From: MKRK01 sp001896915
GTDB taxonomy: Bacteria; Bacillota; Clostridia; Oscillospirales; Acutalibacteraceae
NCBI GenBank assembly: GCA_937973935.1
Contig: CALJJF010000049.1
Coordinates: forward strand, 1-15,186
Direction of reading: 5' to 3'
DNA: 15,186 nucleotides
Below are positions 6,347 through 13,058 of the stretch, piece by piece. Below the pieces are notes generated by a model. It did not search any database, was not told the origin of the DNA, and saw nothing but the letters and a program-made list of their open reading frames with translations. A program made the translations under genes and the position numbers. Each line of letters opens with the position of its first letter. Positions within the stretch are counted from its first letter, which is position 1.

Positions 6347-7342
6347 ATGAACAGCAAATTAAAAATCTTTCACCTCATCAGCTGCGCGCTGTATTCCGCA
6401 GTGGCACTGTTTTTTTGCCTGTTGTTTTTCTTGAATTTTTTTCGAACAAACAGAAGTACAAACATTTTTGATACTATATACGGCAATCAGCTGATACTTT
6501 TTAATAATATAATTTTATTTTTTTGTTTCTTGTCATTTGTTGCATCGATTGTTTTCTTTGTGGTAACCACCATCAAAAATCAACATACCTCAAACTCTAT
6601 CTTAATCCTAATGTCTTGGGTAATATTAAACTATCTTCTCTATATTGCGGTACCCAGCTATCATAATATTTCTAATATGATATATAATATTAGCATCATT
6701 CATGTTGTTTTTATCAACCATCCTGAAATCTGCTATTTCGTGATATATTCACTGGCTGTCAGCACAGCGCTGGTGATTATTTCAAGCGCATTCATGTTGA
6801 AACGCCAAGCCAGCACAGGCATAATTCAAGAACAAATAACAAGATTAAAACCGCTGTATTCCACCAGTACCATTTTACACATGCTTGTATCTCTGTATTT
6901 CATCATTGCCTTTGTTAGTAATTTTTTATTATCCATCTCCTTCAATATGAACAGCGAAACGCCTTATGCATCCAATTTGACAGAGCTTTTCATCAATGCT
7001 TTTTGCTTCTTCTCTTTTCTGTTTCTCCTCTATTATATCCGTTACAGAGTGAACCTGCAGTCTTTTGACCCAAAAGGCATTCACCGCCTGCTAACAGTGA
7101 TTGTATGGGCCGCCATCAATTTTATCGTATTTTCTTTTTCAACGACCATTGAATTTTATCTGAAGATACCATTTTTCATTTTTAGTATTTATCACTATGG
7201 ATATATGGATATCTATATCATTCGCTTTGCTCTTATTCTCACTACCGCTCTGATGATTCTGTCCTGCGTTTTGTTGATGAAAAAAACACAGCAATCCTCG
7301 GAGCTGCAATCGGTTGACATAACACCATATGAACCTCAATAA
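6347..7342 (+). CDS. polytopic membrane protein with internal duplication, paralogue 2
   Basis: A 331-residue membrane protein of unknown function, paralogous to the gene just upstream. About eight helices are predicted (roughly 8-32, 49-76, 84-104, 127-150, 172-198, 213-232, 246-266, 285-311) in two repeats. The third-helix signature is again present in each half: LMSWVILNYLLYIAVP (88-103) and LTVIVWAAINFIVFSF (249-264). ATG 6347 has a strong Shine-Dalgarno (CGGAGGA). The C-terminal tail is short and polar. Sequence similarity to paralogue 1 is visible mainly in these signatures and in the overall helix pattern, so the duplication is old. A terminator follows directly after the stop codon. 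Confidence 0.85.
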   Translation: MNSKLKIFHLISCALYSAVALFFCLLFFLNFFRTNRSTNIFDTIYGNQLILFNNIILFFCFLSFVASIVFFVVTTIKNQHTSNSILILMSWVILNYLLYIAVPSYHNISNMIYNISIIHVVFINHPEICYFVIYSLAVSTALVIISSAFMLKRQASTGIIQEQITRLKPLYSTSTILHMLVSLYFIIAFVSNFLLSISFNMNSETPYASNLTELFINAFCFFSFLFLLYYIRYRVNLQSFDPKGIHRLLTVIVWAAINFIVFSFSTTIEFYLKIPFFIFSIYHYGYMDIYIIRFALILTTALMILSCVLLMKKTQQSSELQSVDITPYEPQ

Positions 7343-7343
7343 A

Positions 7344-7382
7344 AACAAAGAAAGGGGCGGAAAATCCGCCCTTTTCTTTGTT
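7344..7382. terminator. bidirectional terminator
   Basis: An 18-bp stem with one mismatch (7344-7361 with 7365-7382, AAA loop) whose GC core GGGCGGA/TCCGCCC is flanked by TTTTCTTTGTT on the plus strand and a T-rich run on the minus strand. It serves the membrane-protein operon and probably also the converging gene at 7508. Confidence 0.88.
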
Positions 7383-7507
7383 GATTGGATCGGCAGCAGA
7401 ATATCTCAATGCCGCTGTCCTATGCATTGCTTGCGGTTTGCCCGACCGATAGGGTTACCGGCAAAGGATATCAAGCTCCACTCTCAACCATCCAGACGCC
7501 AAACCTG

Positions 7508-7885
7508 CTACAATATCTCTTCAATCCCGAACCCGTCACACAGCTCTGCAAAGCCTTCACACAGCTCCAGCAGAGAAAAATCCCATTCCTTCAGTTCCTC
7601 ATCGCTGTAACCCAGCATTTTTTGATAAAACAACACCCCGGCGGCAAAATTCCCTCCGCTGGGATTCTCGTCAAACTCCTCAAACAGGCGGTTTTCCCCT
7701 TCGTTGAGCTTGCCTTTTTCCAACAGGACCGTCAGCTCGCCAAGCAGTGTGTCGTTACCCTTTTCTGCCTTGATGTGATAGACCAACAGCTCATCAAAGC
7801 CCTTTTTGCGAAAAAACACCTGACCCGACAACCGTTTTAACAACCTGGTCTGTTTCAATATAAATTCACCGCTGAAAACGCTCAC
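7508..7885 (-). CDS. DUF6483-like small cytosolic protein
   Basis: A 125-residue acidic, helical protein of unknown role. The pattern FILKQTRLLKRLSGQVFF (8-25), then EKGKLNEGENRLFEEF (56-71), then LFYQKMLGYSDEELKEWDFS (85-104) and a terminal GFGIEEIL resembles the DUF6483 family of Clostridia; this is recalled from family appearance. The open frame extends to ATG 7945, but that codon lies in the -35 box of a clear promoter (7917-7945). GTG 7885 is therefore chosen, with AAGGGA 9 bases upstream; TTG codons at 7889-7894 are closer and less likely. It is monocistronic and convergent with the membrane-protein operon, with 125 bases of featureless sequence before the shared terminator. Confidence 0.75.
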   Translation of the reverse strand: MSVFSGEFILKQTRLLKRLSGQVFFRKKGFDELLVYHIKAEKGNDTLLGELTVLLEKGKLNEGENRLFEEFDENPSGGNFAAGVLFYQKMLGYSDEELKEWDFSLLELCEGFAELCDGFGIEEIL

Positions 7886-7916
7886 GCACAACAATCCCTT
7901 AATGTATATTTCTTTT

Positions 7917-7945
7917 ATTATATGGCATCTTTGTTGCTTTCGCAA
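7917..7945 (-). promoter_or_regulatory. sigma-A promoter of the DUF6483-like gene
   Basis: On the minus strand: TTGCGA (7945-7940), a 17-base spacer and a perfect TATAAT (7922-7917). It places the transcript start near 7910 and rules out the ATG at 7945 as the start codon. Confidence 0.8.
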
Positions 7946-8017
7946 GTATGAAATTGCCCTTTTCCGCCCTTGTGTCCGGTATCACCAAAACTTAGTGCCG
8001 GTCATAGTATTTTTCTA

Positions 8018-8046
8018 TTTTCAACTACGGGATAACGTGGTATAAT
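8018..8046 (+). promoter_or_regulatory. extended -10 promoter of the methionine genes
   Basis: TGGTATAAT (8038-8046) is an extended -10 element; the -35 at 8018-8023 (TTTTCA) is a partial match. The predicted leader is only about 18 bases, which leaves no room for a SAM, T-box or cobalamin riboswitch. Confidence 0.65.
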
Positions 8047-8070
8047 ACTATCTATTATGGAGGTGCGGAA

Positions 8071-9801
8071 GTGGCGAATATACTGGACAACAAAAAATAT
8101 CTGCTTTTTGACGGCGCAATGGGAACCTATGTGGCTGAAAAATACAATATCATGTTCTGCGAGTTTGAAAATTTGCACAATCCCGAACGGATTCTGGACA
8201 TTCACAAAGAATACATCGCCGCCGGCGCAAAAGCGATCAAAACCAACACCTTTTCTGCGAACACCTTTACGCTGAAAACGGATTTTGATACGGTCAAAAG
8301 CATCATTGACAGTGGCTGTTCCCTTGCAAAACAAGCGGTATCCGGCACCGATACGTTGATTTTTGCCAGCATCGGACCCATCCGGGACAAAGACAGCGAG
8401 CTCACCATTCCCGAACAGAAAAAAATCATCGATGTGTTTTTTGATAATCACATCAACACCTTTATTTTTGAAACCTTTTCGGAATATGAGACCTTAATCA
8501 CCCTGTCCCGTTATATCAAAGAAAAGGACAAGGACAGCTATATCATTGCCGAATGTACCGTCAATGCAGACCGGTATACAAGCCGGGGAATTTCCGTTTC
8601 GGAAATCATCAAAGCACTGGACAAAACAGACGAAATCGACGCCTGCGGATTTAACTGCACCTGCGGACCCCTGCATTTGCTGGAAATCGCAAAGGAGCTT
8701 CCCAAAATCTCCAAGCCCGTTTCCATCATGCCCAACGCGGGGTATCCCACCTTTATAGGCGGTCGTTCTTTTTATAAAAGCTCACCCATTTATTTCGGTG
8801 AAAAATTAAGCGAGATCCACAGCTGCGGAGTGCAGATCCTGGGCGGCTGCTGCGGTACCGGACCGGATTATATAAAGCAGGCCACAAAGGCGCTGGAAGC
8901 CACGGAAAACAGCGAAAAAACCGAAACGGTAACCATAACCGTGAAGGAAAAAACGGCAAAGCCGAAAACAAAGAAGAAAAATCTCATTGCGGTTGAGCTG
9001 GATTCCCCCTTAGACACCAATGCGGAATATTTCTATGAGGGTGCCAAAATCCTGTCCCGTGCCGGCGCGGATTTCATCACCATTGCCGACTGCCCCCTGT
9101 CCCGGGCAAGAATGGATTCCAGCATGCTTTCCGCCAAGCTGAAACGGGATTTTAACATTGACGCCATCCCCCACCTCACCTGCCGTGACCGTAACATCAA
9201 CGCCACCAAGGCTTTGCTGCTTGCCCTCTATGCCGAAGGCATCCATGAGATACTGGCGGTAACGGGAGACGCCATTCCCTCTGCCGACCGAAACGAGATC
9301 AAGGGTGTGTATAATTTCAATTCCGTAATGCTTGCCTCCTTCATCGGCAACCTGAACGAAACGATTTTTTCCGAAAACCCTTTCACGATTTCCTGTGCGC
9401 TCAACATCAATCAAAACAATTTTGAAGCCGAGCTGAAAAAGGCAAAGCGCAAGGAAGAAGCGGGCTGTTCCCGTTTTCTCACCCAGCCGGTCTATACAGA
9501 TGCCTCCCTCGAAAATCTTGCTCTGGCAAAGCAGGTGCTGAAATCCCCTGTTCTGGCAGGCTTAATGCCTGTGGTCAGCTATAAAAATGCTTTGTTCATC
9601 AACAGCGAGGTGCCGGGCATCACCATCCCCGACGCCATCATCAAAGCCATGGAGCACGCCGACAGGGAAAAAGCGGCACAAATCGCCGTAGAAAGCATCC
9701 TTGCCATATCCGAAAAAATCAAGGGTCTTTGTGACGGCTATTATCTCATCACCCCCCTGAAACGGGTGGATATCATTGAAACAATCATCAAGGGGTTATA
9801 A
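8071..9801 (+). CDS. bifunctional homocysteine S-methyltransferase / 5,10-methylenetetrahydrofolate reductase (YitJ-like)
   Basis: A 576-residue cytosolic fusion enzyme of methionine synthesis. Residues about 5-275 are a zinc-dependent homocysteine S-methyltransferase barrel: FDGAMGT (13-19), with the zinc cysteines Cys196 in CGFNC and Cys260-Cys261 in GGCCGTGP. A Lys-rich, charged linker (about 278-304) joins it to a MetF-like flavin barrel: Glu309, HLTCRDRN (368-375), LAVTGD (395-400), RFLTQPVYTD (468-477) and GLMPVVSY (497-504). The reductase half makes 5-methyl-THF; the first half methylates homocysteine. The architecture is that of Bacillus YitJ. Start is GTG 8071 with GGAGGTG 5 bases upstream; an ATG at 8057 is out of frame. 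It is followed after 60 bases by the methyltransferase gene at 9862, which completes a split B12-dependent route. Confidence 0.95.
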   Translation: MANILDNKKYLLFDGAMGTYVAEKYNIMFCEFENLHNPERILDIHKEYIAAGAKAIKTNTFSANTFTLKTDFDTVKSIIDSGCSLAKQAVSGTDTLIFASIGPIRDKDSELTIPEQKKIIDVFFDNHINTFIFETFSEYETLITLSRYIKEKDKDSYIIAECTVNADRYTSRGISVSEIIKALDKTDEIDACGFNCTCGPLHLLEIAKELPKISKPVSIMPNAGYPTFIGGRSFYKSSPIYFGEKLSEIHSCGVQILGGCCGTGPDYIKQATKALEATENSEKTETVTITVKEKTAKPKTKKKNLIAVELDSPLDTNAEYFYEGAKILSRAGADFITIADCPLSRARMDSSMLSAKLKRDFNIDAIPHLTCRDRNINATKALLLALYAEGIHEILAVTGDAIPSADRNEIKGVYNFNSVMLASFIGNLNETIFSENPFTISCALNINQNNFEAELKKAKRKEEAGCSRFLTQPVYTDASLENLALAKQVLKSPVLAGLMPVVSYKNALFINSEVPGITIPDAIIKAMEHADREKAAQIAVESILAISEKIKGLCDGYYLITPLKRVDIIETIIKGL

Positions 9802-9861
9802 TACCGTTTTTGTGTTCAAAATCGGACCGTATCAAAGGAAACCAAATGAAGGAGAAATCAA

Positions 9862-10653
9862 ATGATTATCATAGGCGCAAAATTAAACAGCTCCATTCCG
9901 GCTATGTATGAAGCCATGAAGCAAGGCGACAATGAGCATATCACCAAAATCACAAAGGCACAAATCGATGCCGGAGCGGATTATATTGATGTGAACACCG
10001 CTTTGTTTGACGATGAAATTGAAAAAATGAGGGTTACGCTGGATTTGATCTTACCTCTGAAGCCCGCCGGCATTTCCGTCGACAGCACAAACCCAAACGC
10101 AATTGAGTCCGCTCTGAAAAGGCTTGATGGCACCAAAACCCTGATCAACTCCATCTCGCTGCAAAAATCCCGTCTGGACGGGATGCTGCCTCTCATCAGG
10201 GAATATCGGCCCGGCGTGGTCGCTCTGCCCTTTGACGATACCGGCTCCCCCAAAACCGCCAAGGACCGTGTGGAGAACGCCGACCGGCTGATCGATCTAT
10301 TGGTGAAGGAGGGTACAGGCATCGAAAATATCTATCTCGATATTGTTGCCGAAACCCTGGGAAGCGAGTTTGAATCCGGCAGAGAAGCATTGACGGCGGC
10401 AGCGGTCTTAAGAGAGAAATATCCGGCTCTCCATTTGAGCTGCGGTTTATCAAACGTGTCCTTCGGGCTTCCCAAACGAAAATACCTCAACATTGCTTTT
10501 CTGACCGCCGCCATCACCATGGGGCTGGACACAGCAATCATGGACATCACCTCCCCCGACATGCAAATGGCGCTGAAAGCCGCCCTGCTGGTCAACGGAC
10601 AGGACGAATACTGCGTTGAATACATCACCGCTTACCGGGAATTGTTCGCATAA
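9862..10653 (+). CDS. methyltetrahydrofolate:corrinoid methyltransferase (AcsE/MeTr-like)
   Basis: A 263-residue pterin-binding TIM-barrel protein that would move the methyl group of 5-methyl-THF to the cobalt of a corrinoid protein. It matches the folate-binding part of MetH and AcsE of acetogens. Seen in order: GADYIDVNTA (38-47), SVDSTNPNA (72-80), INSISL (95-100), LDIVAE (159-164) and GLSNVSFGLP (195-204). Asp74, Asn96, Asp160 and Asn198 fall where MeTr uses its pterin-binding and activating residues. ATG 9862 has AAGGAG about 9 bases upstream. No corrinoid protein, reactivating domain or CODH/ACS gene is in the window, so whether it serves methionine synthesis or the Wood-Ljungdahl pathway cannot be decided from sequence. 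The preceding fusion enzyme favours methionine. Confidence 0.9.
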   Translation: MIIIGAKLNSSIPAMYEAMKQGDNEHITKITKAQIDAGADYIDVNTALFDDEIEKMRVTLDLILPLKPAGISVDSTNPNAIESALKRLDGTKTLINSISLQKSRLDGMLPLIREYRPGVVALPFDDTGSPKTAKDRVENADRLIDLLVKEGTGIENIYLDIVAETLGSEFESGREALTAAAVLREKYPALHLSCGLSNVSFGLPKRKYLNIAFLTAAITMGLDTAIMDITSPDMQMALKAALLVNGQDEYCVEYITAYRELFA

Positions 10654-10682
10654 AAGTTTTGCCCGTAAAGCGTTAAGCGTAT

Positions 10683-10725
10683 AACAAAGGCCGGTGCACA
10701 TAATCCTTGTGCACCGGCCTTTGTT
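10683..10725. terminator. bidirectional terminator between the methionine and GH16 genes
   Basis: A perfect 18-bp stem (10683-10700 with 10708-10725) around a 7-base loop; the GC core GGCCGGTGCACA is flanked by AACAAA and TTTGTT, so it can work in both directions. The right arm overlaps the TTA stop-codon region of the converging GH16 gene. Confidence 0.88.
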
Positions 10726-11602
10726 ACTCTTTTATTTGCCAGACCTTAATCCAATCGACCATATATTTCTGAGGCCATACAGAGGGACTGAAGCTGTCGG
10801 GGGAACCCGCCCAGCTGCCGCCGATGGCAAGATTGAGAATGAGAAAGTGGTTCTCAAAAAAAGCTTCTCTCATGGTTTCGTCTTTATCAATATCAAAACC
10901 GCCAAACGGAATGTTGTCTATATAGGGCTGAATTCTTTTTTCTGTCCATTCAATCCCGATTACATGATAATGATCCGCCAGCTTTTCCCCTTTCATTCTG
11001 CCGGGCAGTTCATAATTGCCGATATTCAGATTGCTTGCCTTTTCGCCCCATGCATCCGTCGGATCCATCGCCGGGTCGCACCAGTGCAGTGCTGCCTGGT
11101 ATTGCGCATCACGGTTATAGTTGTTCCACTTGTCGGTACCGCCCACCATTTCCATGATATCGATTTCGCCCCCCCAGGGCCATCTGCAGTTTTCACCCAT
11201 GGTCCAGAACGCCGGCCACATTCCCTGTGAAAACGGCAGCTTGGCAAGCATTTCAATGCGACCGAACTTAAAATATTTCTTGTGCTCCGATTTGATTGAA
11301 CCTGCCGTAAAGAAGGAGGTATAGGTTTGTCCGCTGTGCTTTTTACCGGTATACTTTTTGCCGGATTTTCTTCCGTAAATAATCAGATGACTATGACTGA
11401 CCTCAACATTTTCCGGAATATTGACCTGTTCCTCCGCATCGGCATAGATCATATTATGAATCGTCCACCAATCGGTATTGAGACTGTCTCCGTTAAAATC
11501 GTCAATAAATTTCAGCTCGTAGGTATCTCCGGTGATAGGAGATTGTATGGTATCACCGATATTGATTTTATCAAAACCCGCCGCCTTTTTTGCATATTTC
11601 AT
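10724..11602 (-). CDS. glycoside hydrolase family 16 protein (beta-1,3-glucanase type), paralogue 1
   Basis: A 292-residue GH16 enzyme, probably an endo-beta-1,3-glucanase (laminarinase) or a related beta-glucan hydrolase; the exact substrate cannot be read from sequence. The catalytic signature GGEIDIMEMVGG (144-155) gives nucleophile Glu146, assisting Asp148 and acid/base Glu151. Other family marks: FKFGRIEMLAKLP (111-123), GMWPAFW (127-133), HVIGIEWT (213-220) and a terminal PQKYMVDWIKVWQ (277-289). There is no signal peptide or binding module. The frame is open to 11659, but ATG 11602 is chosen: GAGGTG lies 6 bases upstream, the -35 box covers 11659, and the length then equals that of the paralogue at 11861. 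About 200 of 292 residues are identical to it without gaps. No other carbohydrate gene is adjacent. Confidence 0.93.
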   Translation of the reverse strand: MKYAKKAAGFDKINIGDTIQSPITGDTYELKFIDDFNGDSLNTDWWTIHNMIYADAEEQVNIPENVEVSHSHLIIYGRKSGKKYTGKKHSGQTYTSFFTAGSIKSEHKKYFKFGRIEMLAKLPFSQGMWPAFWTMGENCRWPWGGEIDIMEMVGGTDKWNNYNRDAQYQAALHWCDPAMDPTDAWGEKASNLNIGNYELPGRMKGEKLADHYHVIGIEWTEKRIQPYIDNIPFGGFDIDKDETMREAFFENHFLILNLAIGGSWAGSPDSFSPSVWPQKYMVDWIKVWQIKE

Positions 11603-11630
11603 CTCAATCACCTCAATTGTTTCTGGCTTT

Positions 11631-11659
11631 AGCATACCATCAAATGATAAAATATGCAA
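11631..11659 (-). promoter_or_regulatory. promoter of GH16 paralogue 1
   Basis: On the minus strand: TTGCAT (11659-11654), 17 bases, TATGCT (11636-11631), with an upstream TGG making an extended -10. The layout and several bases match the promoter of paralogue 2. Confidence 0.65.
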
Positions 11660-11816
11660 GATTGTATCCGGATTGATTTTATGACAATCCTGTTTTGATT
11701 TGGAATGTGTCCCGTTTAGAGTGGAGGAAGTAAGGTTTTCTTCCGATCATTGTATCCGCCGCACCGGCACACTGAAACTATGCTCTCATAACCCCGGAAC
11801 AATAAAACTCTAAGCC
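11660..11816. other. intergenic stretch between the GH16 paralogues
   Basis: Non-coding sequence between the promoter of paralogue 1 and the terminator of paralogue 2. I see no gene or strong hairpin in it; a weak GGAAG/CTTCC inverted repeat around 11725-11745 is probably chance. Confidence 0.5.
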
Positions 11817-11857
11817 AAAAAATGGCTGATGCACGGTATCCATGTGCATCAGCCATT
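11817..11857 (-). terminator. Rho-independent terminator of GH16 paralogue 2
   Basis: A perfect 14-bp stem (11821-11834 with 11844-11857) followed on the minus strand by TTTTTT (complement of 11817-11822). It begins 3 bases after the stop codon of the gene at 11861, so the two GH16 genes are separate transcripts. Confidence 0.9.
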
Positions 11858-11860
11858 CCC

Positions 11861-12739
11861 TTATTCTTTGATCTGCCAGACCTTTACCCAGTCGATCATA
11901 TATTTCTGAGGCCAAACGGTCGGGCTGTAGCTGTCGGGCGAGCCCGCCCAGCCGCCGCCGACAGCAAGATTCAGCAGCATAAAATGCTCCTTGAAGAAAG
12001 CTTCCCGCATGGTGGGGTCCTGGTCGATATCGTGACTGCCGTAAGGAATGTCATCGATATACGCCGTTATTTTTTTGTCTGTCCATTCAATGCCGATCAC
12101 ATGATATGCATCCGCCAGCTTTTCGCCTTCCATTTTGCCGGGCATATCATATTTTCCTGCGCCGGAATGGGATGCCTTGCCGCCCCATGCATCCTTTGGT
12201 TCCAGATCAGGGTCACACCAGTGCAGGGCCGCCGAAATGGTTCCGTCGCGATTAAAATTGTTCCACTGGTCGGTGCCACCCACCATTTCCATGATGTCGA
12301 TTTCACCGCCCCATGGCCAGCCGCGGGCTTCCCCCATCATCCAGAAGGCAGGCCACATACCCTGTGAATAAGGCAATCTGGCAAGCATTTCGATACGACC
12401 GAACTTAAACGCCACCTTACCCTGGGATTTAATGGCGCCGGAGGTGTAATGGGAAGTATAGGGCACATTGCCGTGCTTATGACCGGTATATTCCTCTTCA
12501 GTTTTTCTCGCTGTAAGAATGAGATGACTGTCCTCTACTGTTACATTCTCGGGCAAATAGACTTCTTCCTCCATGTTGTCAAACACCATGGGGTTATAGG
12601 ACCACCAGTCCATATTCAGACTGTCGCCGTCAAAATTGTCTATGAACTTCAGTTCATAGGTTTCTCCGCTGATGGGCGATTGTATGGTATCTCCGATGGT
12701 GATCTTCTCAAAGCCCGCCGCTCTCTTTGCCTGTTCCAT
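11861..12739 (-). CDS. glycoside hydrolase family 16 protein (beta-1,3-glucanase type), paralogue 2
   Basis: A 292-residue GH16 enzyme that aligns with the downstream paralogue over its whole length without gaps, about 68% identical by hand count. The catalytic GGEIDIMEMVGG (144-155) keeps Glu146, Asp148 and Glu151, so both copies should be active. Differences cluster at 47-62, 79-110, 167-170 and 191-199, regions that in GH16 enzymes tend to be surface loops shaping the cleft, which would fit divergence in substrate or product. ATG 12739 has GAGGTG 8 bases upstream. No signal peptide is visible, so it should act inside the cell on imported or self-made glucan, or leave by a non-classical route. 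It is transcribed first of the pair and has its own promoter and terminator. Confidence 0.94.
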   Translation of the reverse strand: MEQAKRAAGFEKITIGDTIQSPISGETYELKFIDNFDGDSLNMDWWSYNPMVFDNMEEEVYLPENVTVEDSHLILTARKTEEEYTGHKHGNVPYTSHYTSGAIKSQGKVAFKFGRIEMLARLPYSQGMWPAFWMMGEARGWPWGGEIDIMEMVGGTDQWNNFNRDGTISAALHWCDPDLEPKDAWGGKASHSGAGKYDMPGKMEGEKLADAYHVIGIEWTDKKITAYIDDIPYGSHDIDQDPTMREAFFKEHFMLLNLAVGGGWAGSPDSYSPTVWPQKYMIDWVKVWQIKE

Positions 12740-12772
12740 TGTATATGCACCTCAAAAAACAAATTTACGGAA

Positions 12773-12801
12773 AGAATACCATTATTCTTAGAATTATGCA
12801 A
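12773..12801 (-). promoter_or_regulatory. promoter of GH16 paralogue 2
   Basis: On the minus strand: TTGCAT (12801-12796), 17 bases, TATTCT (12778-12773), with TGG just upstream of the -10. The spacer contains the palindrome ATTCT-A-AGAAT (12784-12794), a possible operator. Confidence 0.6.
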
Positions 12802-12851
12802 TAGTAATCTTATGAAATAATATAACTATCTTATTTTTCTATGAATTTTTT

Positions 12852-12960
12852 AGTGTGGAGTTTGGAGTGTTGAGAGTTGAGTGTATGTATCCTTCGGATA
12901 AATTTAATTCCGCGACAGCGGCACTTAAGCTTCACTCTCCGCTCTTAACACTCCACACCA
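12852..12960. repeat. composite palindromic dispersed element (MITE-like)
   Basis: Left arm 12852-12883 and right arm 12933-12960 are inverted copies: GTGTGGAGT and ACTCCACAC at the ends, GTTGAGAG and CTCTTAAC further in, with a 7-base insertion in the left arm. Between the arms are two small hairpins, TATCCttcGGATA (12888-12900) and CCGcgacaGCGG (12910-12921). The whole can fold as a cloverleaf. It has no coding capacity and sits upstream of the glyA promoter. It resembles non-autonomous elements seen repeatedly in clostridial genomes, but that is recollection. Confidence 0.7.
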
Positions 12961-12990
12961 CCATAAAAATTAATTATAACCAATAAAATA

Positions 12991-13019
12991 TTGCCTTTTT
13001 CATGGCAGTATACTATAAT
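12991..13019 (+). promoter_or_regulatory. sigma-A promoter of glyA
   Basis: TTGCCT (12991-12996), a 17-base spacer and a perfect TATAAT (13014-13019). The leader would be about 30 bases, too short for a glycine or purine riboswitch. Confidence 0.8.
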
Positions 13020-13058
13020 AATCATTAGCCTTAATAGATAACCGAAAGGATGACTGAC

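Noticed and set aside
8018..8070. Possible SAM, T-box or cobalamin riboswitch before the methionine genes
   Set aside because: The -10 element is only about 25 bases from the start codon and no conserved riboswitch core is visible in the preceding intergenic sequence.
9010..9414. A 134-codon minus-strand frame inside the MTHFR half of the fusion gene
   Set aside because: It is antisense to a well-conserved enzyme domain, with no ribosome binding site or family resemblance; it follows from codon bias of the real gene.
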